64,000 bases of DNA from Ancylostoma caninum (lineage: Eukaryota > Nematoda > Chromadorea > Rhabditida > Ancylostomatidae). This document shows, one piece after another, positions 10,371-23,814 of this stretch (position 1 is the stretch's first letter; every line of letters starts with the position of its first letter). Both the position numbers and the translations under genes were made by a program. The notes under the pieces are model-generated. The model had not been told where the DNA came from. It ran no database searches and worked only from the letters and a program-made list of their open reading frames with translations. Location of the stretch: the NCBI GenBank assembly GCA_037903475.1, contig JBAJFG010000591.1, positions 310,001-374,000 on the forward strand, given 5' to 3'.

Positions 10371-11835
10371 CGTCTCCTTCCGACCAGTAATTAGTAGTAA
10401 CTAGTGTGCCCATACAAAAACGGCTCCTCGTTAAAGATAAAATCTTCGACTGGTCAGCGCAGTTTGTGTTGTCCGTCTAATCTTAAGATGATCTGCTGCT
10501 GAGAATTCTTTTTACAGATCTAAGAAACTAGAGAGAAACTTGGATTCAAGCAACTTTGGTGGTGGTCATTATAAAGGAGTCAAATATAGGGGGAAACTTG
10601 GGGAAGAATGGAAATAGAAAAAGATCGCAATAGTAGAAGTTAGGATTCAAAAAAAATCGCATGTTAACTAAAAAGAAAATAGCTGAGAAGAAGAGACAGA
10701 GAAATTTAGAATCAGTAAGAATTGTAAACCTCAAAAAGACCAGCAGCCTTGCGGACACCTTCGAGCTGACTCCTGAAAGTGTTATATGCTCATGTGGAAG
10801 TCCTGAACCACCAATTAAAGGGTGAAGTCCAAGAATTTCTTGACAAATCGTGCATTTTGCAAAATTTCGGGCACTTATGAGCTGGTCCCAAGCTCAAAAA
10901 AAGTATGACATAAAGAATGCCGAAATTCAAGGTTGAGTTCCACGTTCCAGAAGAATCAGCAGCTAAAATATAGGGTAAATTTCAAGTAAATTATAGGAAA
11001 CGTCTATGTAAACCGTGCTCTCCCCAAAATTCCATAAGTTCCTGTTCAAATACTAACAGGGCTCGAACATCGGAAATAAAATCTCAGGAAAGAAAAAAAC
11101 CTCTAGAACACAACTAAGTTTAAGCCTCTTGGGAGACATCTTATACCTCTGTTCATTTTCGGACAAACTCGGGGTGGAATCAGTGGCTTTCGCTTAACCC
11201 CCGAGTAAGCTCGGATCATTTTCCGGTTCCAATCATTATACTTAGTGCCCAAAATCAGGCGGAAGCCGCGGACGTAGAATTATCGCCATTATACAGGCAG
11301 TAGGATATGAAAGTTGGAAACAAGTAAGGAATATAGGCAAGAAGCTAATTTAGTTCTCGTTTGTTTACCTACTTATTTTTTTTTTAATTTGTTACACCAT
11401 GAAGCTGTGCTAAACGTCGCCAAAGAATTCAAAAAATTCATGAACGTGAGAATAGTGTGGGGCAGTGGTTGCCCTATAAGCATACTGAACATGAATAAAT
11501 ATTAAAAAACGTGCAAAGATGAGAAAAAAGAAACAAAACCAAAAACCAGCTAACATAATGATAAACGTGAAGAAAAAATAAGCAACGTGCTAGAGATTTA
11601 TTATAAGGGATCAAGCGGAAGTCATGTAGGAATTATGAACAGTGAAATTGTAGCAAGATATCTTGCGTTTCGAAAATCGGAGACCTCTTACATGAATAGC
11701 TAGGTAGGACCAGAGTCCATCAACAAAGGAGACCGTGTTATCAGACCGGAAGTGAAGAAACACTGACAAAACACCAGCTATCAACGCAGAACGAACCCCG
11801 CTGCACTCAGGTGTTCCCGGGGAAAATCAAATGAA

Positions 11836-12540
11836 TCATTTCGGCAGGATGTTTGAGTTTAAAGTGGTGGCAGCACTTTTTTCCAGGATGGAAACAGCAG
11901 CAGACACATAGCCAGGAACTCGTCCGAGAACAACTGCGACGACACTCGCATGGATGCCCTTGAAATTGGCCCCCACAACAAAAAAAGCAGAACAAGCATT
12001 CGCAAGCACATATGACACCACTTGTCTCAATCCCATGCGTGGCCTTGGCCCTTGGGCCCGCTGCGGTCCTGAGAAGCGTCGAAGAGCACCGCGGGCCAGA
12101 AAAACATGCGAGTGCCGCGCGTGCGCGGATATCTGTGTCAGATCGCTGCAGCAGCACATATGGACACGCATAACTGGATCGTGGCGGAAAAACGCTGTGT
12201 TGCTCTGCAGCCACACGCGGAAAAAGCCGCGGACGAGACCATGAATTCGAGGAAGAAACCGAAAACAACGCACTGCAGCTCGGGACTGGCTTGCAAAGCG
12301 CTTGGAAGCTGCCGGAAGTGCACACTCGACGTGCTTTTTTTGCGCGGCCCTCCAGGCAGAAAAAGTCGGCCAAAGATGAGAAGCGGAGATTGAGGCGGGC
12401 CGAAGCTCGCCGCCCGCGGATGGTTGGGCTGAGAATCGACGATCGACGCGGATCGATGTGAGGTTTGAGGTTAAGGAGCGCGGGCTGCTGCGGCTGTGGA
12501 ACACGTTCGAGTGGCACTTCATCGAAGCCGCGCGATGAAC
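11836..12540. other. GC-rich island with long open frames on both strands
   Basis: The largest GC-rich block in the big intron. The minus strand is open for over 220 codons in two frames and the plus strand for about 95, yet no translation looks like a known family and all are rich in Cys, Ser and Arg, as expected from composition. CGGAAAAAGCCGCG occurs at 12218-12231, and TTTTTGCGCGG (an E2F-site-like string) near 12336. Regulatory DNA or an alternative first exon are both possible. Confidence 0.35.
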
Positions 12541-12704
12541 ACCGACTTGGCGGTGATGCTCTTCCTTCCGCTAATTAAGGGGCACATTCTTTGAGCTTCA
12601 GGCTCGGATAATTAACTATTTCATATTCACTAAGTTTCATCACATTCAATATTTAGTGTTTTCCTTCAACTTAACCACTGCAACTGGGTATTTATTTACC
12701 ACTC

Positions 12705-13070
12705 GGGCCTGGATGCATCAATAAGATTACTGAGGGTAAACGTGTTGGCGCTTGCGATAGCGATGGGTAAATTTGTGTGGTATTAACGTTACTCCGGGTA
12801 ATCTTTATGTACATGCGGCCCCTGGGCCCGGCTACATCGACGGAATGATGGGTAACTTTATACCTACGGACAACTTCACGTATGTATAAACATGTTCATG
12901 GGTAGTAAACATGTCAACGTACCCAAATCAACCGTTTATTTTTTTTACCCTGCACCAGAAACATGTTTGCCCACACATAACGTTGTCTATACCCTACCCA
13001 GTTGCTACACATGGGTAGTCGTACTTGCAGGAATGAGATCACCCATCGTTTCAAGGATGCATCCGGACCC
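12705..13070. repeat. Foldback element, family A, locus 2
   Basis: It begins GGGCCTGGATGCATCA and ends AAGGATGCATCCGGACCC, in inverted orientation. The left unit (12705-12835) holds GAGGGTAAACGTGTT and a diverged TACTCCGGGTAATC. The right unit holds the second sub-motif type (ATGATGGGTAACTT, ATGTATAAACATG, ATGGGTAGTAAACATG). Confidence 0.8.
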
Positions 13071-13984
13071 TAAGCTCACTGGTCGGTAAACAACGCTCTA
13101 GAGTCGTGAGCACCTCCAGAACTGCTGATCTAACGGCTGTAAATTACAAAATCCCAGCTACTTCTGAATATTTGTGGTAATAAATTAGTAGTAACGATAT
13201 AGAACGATATAAAATGGAGTTCGAGCTCATTTTCCTCCTCGTTTTTTTCCTTGTAGATATGAATTTTGACCACTTAAGTAGGATGTACTTATTATTATTA
13301 CTACTCCAGCATGACATTTTCCCATCTAATTTCCAATTTCACGCAGATCCACGGAAATTTTTCAGAGAGCAATGCCGAAGAAAACTAAACCAACACTTTA
13401 CCGTTGGGTAAAAATAACTCCCATTGTACAAAGCACTCTAGTGTTGCTACTTACATGCGTAAATGATCCAGAAACCTCCTCGTCACGACCTCCACGTGCA
13501 ACCCCCAATTGAAATTGAAAAAAAAAACATTGGTACTTGAGAACAGATACCCACTACCAACAATTTCCAACATAAGGTCGTTCCCCCAACTGGCAGCAGC
13601 GAACAATATGGAGTTGTTCGATTTGCTTTTTGTACAGACAGTGTAAAGCGCTTTTTAGCTGGAAATGACAGAGTGCAACGTCGGAACATCACTTTTCGGA
13701 GTCAAGGATTCAAGAAAGTCTGTCAGGAAGTCCGTGCAGAACTGTTCATTTATTTTCATTCATTTATTCACACTCCCCAAGCTGCTTCCATGACTGAGCT
13801 CAGGTTACAGCAAAATCCTCCTCAGTTCGGGCAAGGAATTCATGAAGGATGGCCGAAAACAAAAACCAAATGCGCAAAAAGGACGAAAGAGGGAAAAATG
13901 TGATTCGTTTCGTCTCTTACGTCTAATGATTCACATTAAAGCAAATCAACGGTCGTCAGCCCTACTAATTTTGGAATAGACTAA

Positions 13985-14062
13985 GTAACACTGGAAGAAG
14001 TAGGACGTTAAATGACGTTTGCTCGCCGGGTTTCGCTCATTATGCTTTCATGGATCCAGGTT
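13985..14062. repeat. Family B half element
   Basis: Only the right-hand arm is visible: GACGTTAAATGACGTTTGC, then CGGGTTTCGCTCATTATG and TTCATGGATCCAGG. It matches the right arm of the full copy at 14872-15028. Confidence 0.45.
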
Positions 14063-14871
14063 ATTGGCAACCGATCCATCTGCGACGAAAAGAATGCCTC
14101 AAAAATTCCTCCTTGAAAATCTTATAACTTCTAAAGGCGGTACAGTTCGAACTGCTTACGGTTGAGAAACCCGGATTCCTAGCTAAGAACCTATGTATTT
14201 ACTATATAAATTGAACTGGGTAAGGTAACCAATGATGGATTCAAGTTATTAACCTAGGGCACCATTGACCATTTCCAGGATTTCTCCGACTAAATTTTAC
14301 GGTGTTTTATTTTTCCGGAACGATTTCTTTTTGTGGATGATCTTTAGAAAGGAAAATCAGAAGCTTCGTAACAAGCTTAAGGCGTAACCTTCCCAAGCAG
14401 CTTAACAATAACTGCGACGGCAAGTCCAGTCTAAAAAAGCCGAACAAAAGGAGCCAATGAAACAACGGGCACTGCTCAGCACGACGTGGTAGCTGCCCGT
14501 GTGAATCAGACGCCCTGATTCACGAGGCCATCGCACTCGTAGCAGTAGCAGTGTAGTGGGCTGACTAGCTTAGGACATTCCCATGGCTAGGGCTAGTGAT
14601 TTTGAGGTCAATTGTTGCGTGGCTGGATGGTTTTGAACTCATGAACCATTGACACAGATGCCTAGTTTCTTTGCGGTTCGCAGGGGATCCAGAAAAAAGT
14701 GACGAGTGGACGAGTTCTCCAAAGGCATTTGATGGATTCTAGAAATTTTCTAACTTTTCAAAAACAAATAACACAGTAAAAGTAGCAAATGAAATAACAT
14801 GTTAAAATAAATAACATAGCAGGCATTCAAAACGACCATTTCCTGACTAGAAACTCATCCACTCTGTATCA

Positions 14872-15028
14872 CCAGGACTGAGATTCACGGAAAATTACCC
14901 ATGCAAACCAGCGTTGGTTGCCATGACTGGCCATTCTGAACACTATGTGATGTTAGGAGACGTACGACGTTAAACTTGGTTTGCTAACATGGTTTTTCTT
15001 CGTTATGCATTCATGAATCCTAGCCCAG
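14872..15028. repeat. Foldback element, family B, locus 2
   Basis: The left end CCAGGACTGAGATTCACGG is diverged. The right end GCATTCATGAATCCTAGCCC is close to consensus and is preceded by ACTTGGTTTGCTAACATGG. Confidence 0.65.
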
Positions 15029-15121
15029 GGTTTATAAGTGTCCTCGGTATGGCCTAAATGGTCCAAAAGGTCTGAATTGTTCTAAAATGATGGGTCCTGT
15101 AACAAAAAAGAGTACTCAGAC

Positions 15122-15350
15122 AATTTTTCGGAGGGATCGCAGCAGAAAACCAGAAGAACCGACAGGTGATCTGCGATCCTTCCGGTTTCCTGGTGTATTT
15201 CTTCCGAATAGCTGCTACGGTCCTTCCGAATAGCTGCCGCGATCCTTCCGAATGCCTGGCATTCTGCTGCGGTCCTTCCGAAAATTTTTATCTCTGCGTC
15301 TCTCGCTCCTTAACCACATGAGCGCGATCTCTTTCTGCTGCGGTCTTTCC
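15122..15350. repeat. Foldback plus CTTCCGAA short repeat cluster
   Basis: AATTTTTCGGAGGGATCGCA at 15122 is the inverted partner of TGCGGTCCTTCCGAAAATTT ending near 15288. Between and beyond them, the unit GCTGCNRCGRTCCTTCCGAA recurs near 15169, 15211, 15233, 15264 and, with one change, 15336. Units are 20-30 bp apart. Confidence 0.7.
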
Positions 15351-16859
15351 GACATTTTGTCAGAGTATACTACACCCAAGATGGCACACATAGAAAAGAA
15401 ACCACACAGACAGCCAGATCTATCAAATAAAGCTCGGAAAACGTGTCTCTTCTGGATGAGCAAGAAGTTAACGACTTTCCCGAAAGGGATCGGGTGGAAG
15501 GGTGGAAGTTCGCAATTCTACCAGAAACGTACCTCCCCGCCCCCCAGCTCGTTCCAAAATTTCAGGATATGTACCCAAACCAAAGTTGAGTCCAGAAGTT
15601 CTCAGATGGAGATGGCAAAGAAAGAAGAAAGTGGAATGAACTCAATCAAATGACGTGAATTAAAATTTCTACACAGGGAGGATAAATTCAATCGGATAAA
15701 TGTTCCTGGATTGGATAAGCTCCATCCATTTATTCGTGTGCTCACCTATTAATTCTTTTTTTTCTCAGAAGTGAACAAAATCCACTGGTAGATACTATGT
15801 ATGTACATATTAAGGTTGACAATGATGAGAATGGAAAAAAATTGGTCTTCTTACAATGAAGTACTGTAAGGACTAGTTATCCGTACCTCTCCCTCCGATT
15901 TATCCCGTTTGACCTACATATCCATCATTCCTGGAGACGGCTCCATCTGCATCAGTCAGTCGCAACAAGTAAATGTAAATCAAATGCTACCTCGAAAAGA
16001 GCATGCAGGATGAGTAGCTGAGCTGCAAGAGGTAGGGAAGGGGGAAAAAGGAGCAGGACAGCAGCAACTAGCGCGATCGGCGTGCTAAATTCACTGCGCG
16101 CACGCGAGAAATGGCCAGCAAAAAACCAGATCATCGGCGGGAGTTTTTCGCCTCACTCGCGCAGCCGCGGGCAGAACTGACCTAGTTAGCGAACTAGTCA
16201 TTTGTTCCCGGCGACACGAGCATCACGTAGCGCCACCCAGCAAAACGTGCAAACTGTGCAACCGTGTGACCAGTAGAACGTGCAGCGTGTGCAGATTCCC
16301 CGGACGAAGCAAAAATCCGCGAATAAGGCGAATTTTTCCAAAGAGGACGCAATGAACAGATGCTTCAATATCAAGAGAATGAATGAGGAAAAACCTGAAC
16401 CCCGGGGAAAAAAAGAAAGGAAGTGCTCTAAATATGAGGGAAGAAATAAGAGTTTGGGATCAGTTCTCGCTTGGAACCATTACGTGGAAAGGTATGGACG
16501 ACTGTGGGCTGTTGTCATGAAATTTTCCCGGATTAAAAGCTGTCATGTCAAGAAAAAAATGAAATTTTTGGCTTTAAATGAAAAAATTCTCACATCTGCA
16601 CCAAATTACAAAGCGACGAAATTTCTGGATCCGATGTCCCACTGGGAAAATGGGTAATTCTACCTCGACACATCCACAACCTTGCTAAGAACTCTCACAG
16701 AACTCGATTTTGATGCTGCCTCACTCCCTTGCCCTTGCCGGTACTTCTTATCAACAACTAAAGAGAAATCTATAGAAGTTTCCACAAGTAAAATCGAACA
16801 ATTTCGAGGAGGAAATTATGGCGCAACCGGTCTGCAATTACAGATGATCTGCAGCAGCA

Positions 16860-17225
16860 GCAGTTCGTCTACACCACAAGAGAAATGGCAAAGAAACGCT
16901 GGGAAGGAAGCGAGCGAACTACTGACTGTGTACCAGTGCGGTTTCTTTCGCGGGCGGTCGCTGTCGAGTTAGCAGAACCGGTTCGAAAGCCTATTATTTT
17001 CAGTGTGAATTCGATTAGCGAGCACATGCGAATTCGCACAGTCGCAGCGCGCGCGACGGCTCGGATTCGTCGCGCAGTCATCCGCGAACGAAACGACCCG
17101 TCGTCCACGATCGCAGCAGCGAACTTGCTGCTGCAGCCCGCGGCGGCGGGCCCATAAAGCCGCGTTATTTGCGGCCCGTTTGCGTGAGAACTGTCCGAGG
17201 ACGACGACAAAACTTGCACAGGTAC
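16860..17225. other. GC-rich island
   Basis: It begins with a short CAG repeat and contains CpG-dense strings such as GCGCGCGACGG and CGCAGTCATCCGCGAACG. Frames of 90 (plus) and 116 (minus) codons are open but give no family resemblance. No paired splice sites support an exon. Confidence 0.3.
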
Positions 17226-17474
17226 CTCGCTGGGTGAGTGGTGGCCGATGGGAGCGCATCTACTTCGCTTATCCTTGTCTGAGAGAATAAATGACGCATT
17301 CGTGAAGCAATCACCATAAAAGACACAAAAAATGTGGCCAAATCAAGGATACAGCTGCATTTCATTCTGTAAGTTGCCAAGAAAGACGTTGACTGGACTG
17401 CTCTTTCTGTGAGCGCTTTGTATTTAGAGAAGCTCCGCTTTTAAAGATGAGGAAAAGGTGAAATCACCGAGATC

Positions 17475-17792
17475 TGGACCTGGTGCATCACTAAGATTAT
17501 CCAAGATAAACATGCTCACGCAAGGGTAAGCGATGGGAAAATTCGGGGGATGGAAAAGTTGGTTTCGCCTTCAGCTGAGTTTAAAAAACCAGTACTCCAG
17601 ATAGAGACACTGACGCAGTTGGTTTAGGATAAACTGCTGATGCAAAAGTTGGATAACCACAGGACATAGATGCATCGTTGAGATTATCCAGGGTAAAGGT
17701 GATTAAGTCTGTGTACCCGTGTAAAAGACGGGCAAATTTGAGAGGTATCAACACGTTTACCCTGGCTAATCTAAACGACGCATGCAGGCTCC
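17475..17792. repeat. Foldback element, family A, locus 3
   Basis: Two units are joined. The first starts GACCTGGTGCATCACTAAGA. The second runs from ATAGATGCATCGTTGAGATT through CAACACGTTTACCCTGGCTA to GACGCATGCAGGC. Confidence 0.75.
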
Positions 17793-19089
17793 AGAACGAC
17801 TGGGATGGTTTTTTAGTGATTAGAATAAATTTTTAGATGGAATGTTCAGCAAAGTTTAGTACACATGCACTTGTGTAAGTTTTCGCTGCCTACTCGTTAC
17901 CAGGAGATTTGGCTGAACCAGTTGCAGGAACTGTTGGGAAGTAATTTCCACAAAAAGCTGGCAAAGTGCAGGAACTGCATCAGAACCATAACGAAATTTC
18001 TCTACAGAGGCAGTTAAATAGCAAACAACGGTGAGGTGTCGGGGGATTCAAAGACATTTCACCAGTAAACTCAAAAAACACCGGAATCTTGAAAGAAATG
18101 AAATCACTGAAAAAAAAAAGAAAAAACGAAAGCATGGATTAATGCCAGTATGGACAAGAGGAATTTCGCACCATCTCCGGGAAATTTACCAAACTCGGGA
18201 AGAGATAAAAAGGGATAGGCCGAAGGAAAATAGTGTGGAAAAGAAAATTGTTGAGGCGTCAATAGGAAGCTACTATTGTCACCAGGAAAAGGTCTAAAAA
18301 AACAACTAAAAATAGCAATTTTAGCAAAGGATAAGGAACAAAGTGTTGTGGATCGGTGCTTCTGGCAGTTGGAACTGCTTGGAACATTGAAAACCTCATA
18401 GGTGACCTCCCCGAGAAAATATGTAATTGGGGCGTTCACTATCACCTTGATGATTTTGACTACTTTCGAAATAAAATAGCTCGTAAAACACATAGTGAGA
18501 TGACATGGGAGTAAACAAAAACATATAGGTGAAATGGTATACCAGTAATGAAAACGCAAGCAAGCGAGTGTAAGTGTTCCCTGCCATTTTTACTGAAATT
18601 TCGTACTTTCTAACCTGGGAGGATGATCTAAAATAACTACACAAGAGGCTATATTGAACGGATGACTCCTAGATTCCGTGTGGCATTTTTCCAGAGCTAA
18701 TTTCAGCATGGAATCGTGAGCAGTGACAATTTTTTCTTAGGTTCCAAGTCCCTATAAGAGATCTTAAAAAACCCTTCTCTCATTTCGTTTCCGCCCCTGT
18801 TCTTTCTCCAAAATCTTAAAAAATGTCAGACATAGTATAACAGTAGTTGGTTCTCGGAAAGTCGCACAATTCATTAATTATACTATGAATTAAAGGTATT
18901 CTAGATCGCATGCGGGAGGAGCATACAACCGGGCCTTGGTTCTCGGGAACAGGGTGAAATAATATCCTATGAATTATTCGAACTCATTGTTGTTTCTGTG
19001 ACCAAAATGAAGAAAAAGATGGATGGAAGGTATGAAAATAAGAAAAGCATGAAATTCACAATGAAAAACCGAGTGGTCTCAGTTCTGGA

Positions 19090-19430
19090 ACAACAGGGAG
19101 TGAATGGAAACCACGTCGGCCGCGCCGCCGACACATGTGCAGGCCGGCCCGACGTGGCAGATTATACTCCGCATTAGGACTAAATCAACAGTCGAACCAG
19201 CAGCAGCTGCACGGACAAAGCGTTACGATTCGGCGGCGAGTACGACGACGCCACGCGGGTGGAGCTGGATGCCGAGGAAAAACGTCACGCTGGGAGGTGG
19301 AAATCCCCGAAAGCTACGGCGACGCGGTAAGCCGGGGAAGCGTGGAGAAGCTGAGCAGGGATGAGCGCCTACGTTGCGTGAGAACCGGAAGGCGAAAGCA
19401 GCGGTGTAAGGGAACTCCAGAGGAATTTTG
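19090..19430. other. GC-rich island with a possible plus-strand exon end
   Basis: A plus-strand frame reading LRFGGEYDDATRVELDAEEK then RHAGRWKSPKATATR runs into a strong donor-like site, ACGCG/gtaagc, at 19326-19328. The frame is open only back to about 19185, and no good acceptor is seen. Its charge pattern and codon use look coding, but I could not connect it to any other exon. Confidence 0.25.
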
Positions 19431-20106
19431 AATGAAATTTCGAGGAAAAGAAGGGAGAAATATGCATAGTTATTTACATTTACTTATTTATTTAAATATC
19501 AAAGAAGCTCGCTAAGAATTTGCTAACCCCTATATGGACAGAGTTGCAGATATAAGATAAAAGTCGTAATGATAGGACAGAAATAAAGAAACTCAAATGG
19601 CACTTACTGCACACTTTTTCCCAAAAGATGGCGATGATCGTATGAGTATTGCCAGGATTGGAAACACTACTAGTAAAGAAATATGGATTCAACCGGTTTC
19701 TGAAGTAATGTATGACCTTATATTGAAGTTTTGAGCGCCACCTCTCATGAACAATCTACCGAAACCCCAGGAAGCATCAGCAAATAAGCTCTAAACAAGG
19801 TCGTTACAAATCGATACACACAGTTGCCCTCCACAAAACTCCACTGTGTCAGGCCGGGAAAAGTGTACAAGTGAAAAAATCGAGCAAGTTTCTAGACTCT
19901 AGTTGCTTTCATAGAAATTTTACATTAACCGGGAAAATGGTGCAAAACTATGAAGAATCGACTACGATCCGACGTTCTCTGGCGTTTTTCTTTCGTATTT
20001 CACATGCATTTATATAGAATTCTCACATTTTCCATCTGAATCCCGAAAACAAAAACTTCACAAATATATGCAAATTTTGCTTGAATAAGCACTGTTTCAC
20101 CACGTC

Positions 20107-20278
20107 CTGGCCTGGATGCGTCACTGGAAAGATGGGTAATCTCATACCCATGAGCGATATTCATGGGGAGGGATTGTGTATAAACAACATGTATGAAAAT
20201 GTTGATGGGTGCAAAATAATGGAAAAATTCAGGTACGTTGACATGTTTACCATGGGTAATCTCAATGAGGTATCCGGT
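20107..20278. repeat. Foldback element, family A, locus 4
   Basis: A second sub-type unit. It begins TGGCCTGGATGCGTCAC, contains GATGGGTAATCTCATACCCA and the inverted TTTACCATGGGTAATCTCAA, and ends AATGAGGTATCCGG. Confidence 0.75.
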
Positions 20279-20734
20279 CTTTTCCCCATCAGGATAATTT
20301 TTACCACCATTTCGCTGAGTTTCAGGTATTTTCGCACAATTTTTTCCACTCGAACATGAGATGCAAATGCTTACTAGAAAAGAAAAAATACGGCATGTAA
20401 CAGATTCCAAAAACCTGACTGCAATTTCCAGAAGGTAGGTTGATTCAACAACGAGCCGCAATTTCATTGGAGAAAGTCACAACAGGAATAGAGAGCTTGT
20501 GGACAAATAATGAACTGTTGAAGTATAAAATATAGATAGTTCGAGAGAACAAGAGAACAAATAAAACCGGCAAAAGTGCTCTACATTGGGGAAATGTTGG
20601 GAAGGAGTGGCTTTATTGCAAGCAGCTTAAGCACGAAATGGAGAAAAGCCGAATTCTTTCATCACTTGTTTAAAAAAAAATGAAATGATTTTAACAAACA
20701 TCGGAACCAAAATACGCAGCCGGAGGAACCGTAC

Positions 20735-21060
20735 AGCAGAACCGTGGCTCAGCTGCAGGGGAGCAATGTGTCAAGTGGGGAAAGCAGCACGCGGCTGAAC
20801 GTCCTACAAAGGACGAGAATCAATGACAGCGTACGCACGGGGGGGGGCGACGAAAGGGAGCGCGGAGACGCAGCGCGCCGCCAGAGCACTTCGAAAAACG
20901 GCAACGGCGCGTGGCCGAGCCGTCGTCGCTGCGCGACTGCTGCGTCGCCAGCACGTCGTGACGGCGTCGTGAGCACGACTGGTGCGGTCGCGGACGCCGT
21001 CGCAACGGTAGCATGGGTCGGTTTTTGCTCGTTTATCATCTGTTGACTGACGCTGCAACA
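20735..21060. other. GC-rich island
   Basis: CpG-dense, with a run of nine G at about 20839. It is open for about 100 codons on the plus strand and in several minus frames. The translations are Arg, Ala and Thr-rich, as composition alone would give. No splice signals of note. Confidence 0.3.
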
Positions 21061-21878
21061 CAGCGGTGCCGCTGATAAGTTTGCTTTATCGCATTACGGT
21101 CGACACGGTTCAACTGGGCGGAAAGTACATGTCCTGAGATGTCCTGACATCGAGTGCTCATTTGAAAAACCGCCTTCAACCTCACAAGAGTTTCAGAAAC
21201 AAATCCCATAGCAGCCAAATAGATAGTTTAAACGCAGTTTCTCAAAAAAAAAATCAGCAAAAAGATGATGAGCAGATGAAAACAAAGGAATACTAAAGAA
21301 AAGGTAGCGAACAGTCAGAAATTTTGCCAATTCCCACGTTAACAACTGAGATGTAATAAAACTATTCATATGGAACCAAGGAAATCCATGAAATGCAAGG
21401 ATAACGTTTCTAAAAGAGCCCGATAGCTTTGCAGACCCAGCTCAACCTCTGAACATCGCAAGGATCCCCCCCCCCACCTCCTCAGGTCGAAGACCACCCG
21501 GCTTTGTGTAAACAGAGAACAATGTTTGTCATGTCTTGGCACCCTTTCCGACGATCTTGAGGATTAGAATTAAGTAATCACTTCGGGATCACACTGGTAT
21601 CGGAGATCGTGTGCGGTAAGTAAACAAGTACTGAGCACAAATACAAATGTTCACAGATAGATGGGAAATCTAGCAGGTTTTTATGGATTTCATTACTAGG
21701 TTTTCATCACTACTAATCCATTAGCTTACTTTTATCAATAAACAAGAAACTTTAGTTACTAAGTAGTTAGGTTGCAGGCACATCACTAAATTTTGATGGA
21801 AATCCTACAGAACACTTCTTGAAAGGAAAGAATTACGAAGAATCTTAAAATAAACAAGCAGCCAGCGAAAAAAATCCA

Positions 21879-22145
21879 AGGCACGGATGCATCATCGGGA
21901 GGATGGGTGATCTGCTATCCATGAGAAGGTAATCCTATATTTCCTATCCTATATGTAGGTAAGGAGTAAATTTCCGAATGCATGCATCACGGGATTATCA
22001 ATGGTAAACGTGTTAACACCACACAAATTTACCCATTTTTGACATGGGCTAAACACGCTTACCCTGGGAAACCTTAACGACGCATCCAGGCCTTGGGCAC
22101 ATTAACACGTCTACCATGGGTAACCTCAATAATGACCCTGTACGT
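21879..22145. repeat. Foldback element, family A, locus 5
   Basis: It contains GGCACGGATGCATCATCGGG, a central AATGGTAAACGTGTTAACAC, the inverted AACACGCTTACCCTGGGAAA and ACGACGCATCCAGGCC, and then a third partial arm (ACACGTCTACCATGGGTAAC). It is a composite of at least two units. Confidence 0.8.
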
Positions 22146-22463
22146 GGGTGGGAATCATTGCTGTGTGATCCTATTTTCTGCGAATGGCTTTATTACCAAC
22201 ACTGGCTCGCTTTAGATCACATGCACTTCCTACGCAAAGACTACTACAAAGCCTGTTTATTTGCACTAACTTCATGACTGCACTTTATGGAGTTTCACAA
22301 TGCACACGTAACTGTAACTTGTCAAAACTGCGCTGTAGTTGGGTCGACTGTCACATGGACTTTAGCCTAGACCACCCAGCCACCTCCTCCCTGGACTGCG
22401 CTCCGAAAGGACAGCCAAGGGCAACGATCGCCTCAGCAGCCGCGCATGCAAAACAAACATAAA

Positions 22464-22583
22464 ATGGAAAACGAGAAAGAAGTTCAGCAAACCGCCGATC
22501 GCCTGACTCAGGAAATCCGCCGCAGGGACGGCGCTGTCAGATGGCGCCGCTGTCAACGGTGTCGGAGACGTGAAGTGGGACTA
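22464..22583 (+). CDS. Unassigned exon-like ORF in a GC-rich island
   Basis: From ATG, the frame MENEKEVQQTADRLTQEIRR then RDGAVRWRRCQRCRRREVGL reaches a good donor-like site, GACTA/gtaagt, at 22584. The first half looks like a short coiled coil and the second is Arg and Cys-rich. The minus strand of the same island is also open (a Tyr and Gln-rich frame near 22600-22820), so direction is uncertain. I do not recognise the product. It could be an exon of an unknown plus-strand gene nested in the large intron. Confidence 0.2.
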
Positions 22584-23814
22584 GTAAGTCGTTCCAGACG
22601 ACGAAAACACGTGTTTGGAAGTTGTCGTAAACCACCACGTGTACCAGCACCGCGAAAGACCGGTCAGTTGCTGCTGCGCCGCGTACAGGTAACGACGGAA
22701 CGACCGCTCTGCGCAAGCTGAACGCCGCGCTGGATCCAGAACGGAAACGCAGGAGGTAAAATTGGCAGTTACAGCGGTAAAACGTCCCATACTTCTCTTA
22801 ACGCTACCGTAAAGCTCATACATATTGTATTCAATGCATCTATGAGGATAATCGCTGTTTCGCAGGAGGTGCTGCGTTAATCTTGATAAATATGTTTGTA
22901 CCTAGTATCCAATTTTGCTCCTTCCACAAAAAACTCTCTTTTCTCACTCCTATGTAATCCTAAATCGAGATCCCCGTGCTCTTTTCCAGTGGAAATCCGA
23001 GGAAAAGTTGTGCGGGAAAGGTCCGCGGTTTCTTGTTTGCTATTTTGACCAAGTGACTGTTCCTTTTTCTGAGAAGGATTTCAGGATTTTCCCCTGTTGC
23101 TTTCGATTCGAATTGAAAAACTGGTTATTACTCCACTCCAGCAAAATGGACTCCTTGTAGGAATTGCCAGGATCGCACCATGCCCGAAAGCAGCGAACAA
23201 TGCGTTGGTGTTGTAAAATGTCGAAATTACAGCCCTCGAGTTCCTGAATGGTATGTCACTGGGTCAAGCACAAAATGAGGACGGACAAATTAGCTTCGCC
23301 CGCAACTGGCTTTGAAAAACCAGCAATTCGCTCCGGGATCCACGTCGGATAGGAACCCCATCGCATCTAGTCAATTATAGGTTGCTGGTAAGGGTTAGTT
23401 ATCCCCAGATGAGCACAAGGTAAAAAAGAGAAGGTGGGCAAAAGTTCGCTTGCATTGGCTTTGACTTGGATTATTTGAGAACCACTTCGGCAATCGTTTC
23501 AGCTACTCGACAACCACTTCAGCTATGATTCCGCCACAGCTCTATAGATGTTTCGTCAAAAACGTCTGCGAAATGAAGAACCACAGAGCTTGTCGAGATC
23601 CTGAGATATGAGAGAGGAAGCCTGTCTCGGACAATTGCTAAAAACCCTCGCAGACAGAAATGAGCCGGATTATGTAAACATCTAGAAAATTGGGAATTGT
23701 AAATCTTCATTAAGTTCGAAAAAAGGATCCATGCAACGACGATCCCATATAGGTGCAGACGACTAACAAACATGGCTGTCACAATAACAAACTTGGAGAT
23801 TGCAATAAAATCCC

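Noticed and set aside
11807..12522. 228-236-codon minus-strand ORFs as a protein gene
   Set aside because: Two overlapping frames and the opposite strand are all open, the products are Cys, Ser and Arg-rich without domains, and no splice sites frame them. GC composition explains the open frames.
15215..15653. 133-codon plus-strand ORF over the CTTCCGAA region
   Set aside because: The first third is the repeat cluster itself and the remainder shows no family resemblance.
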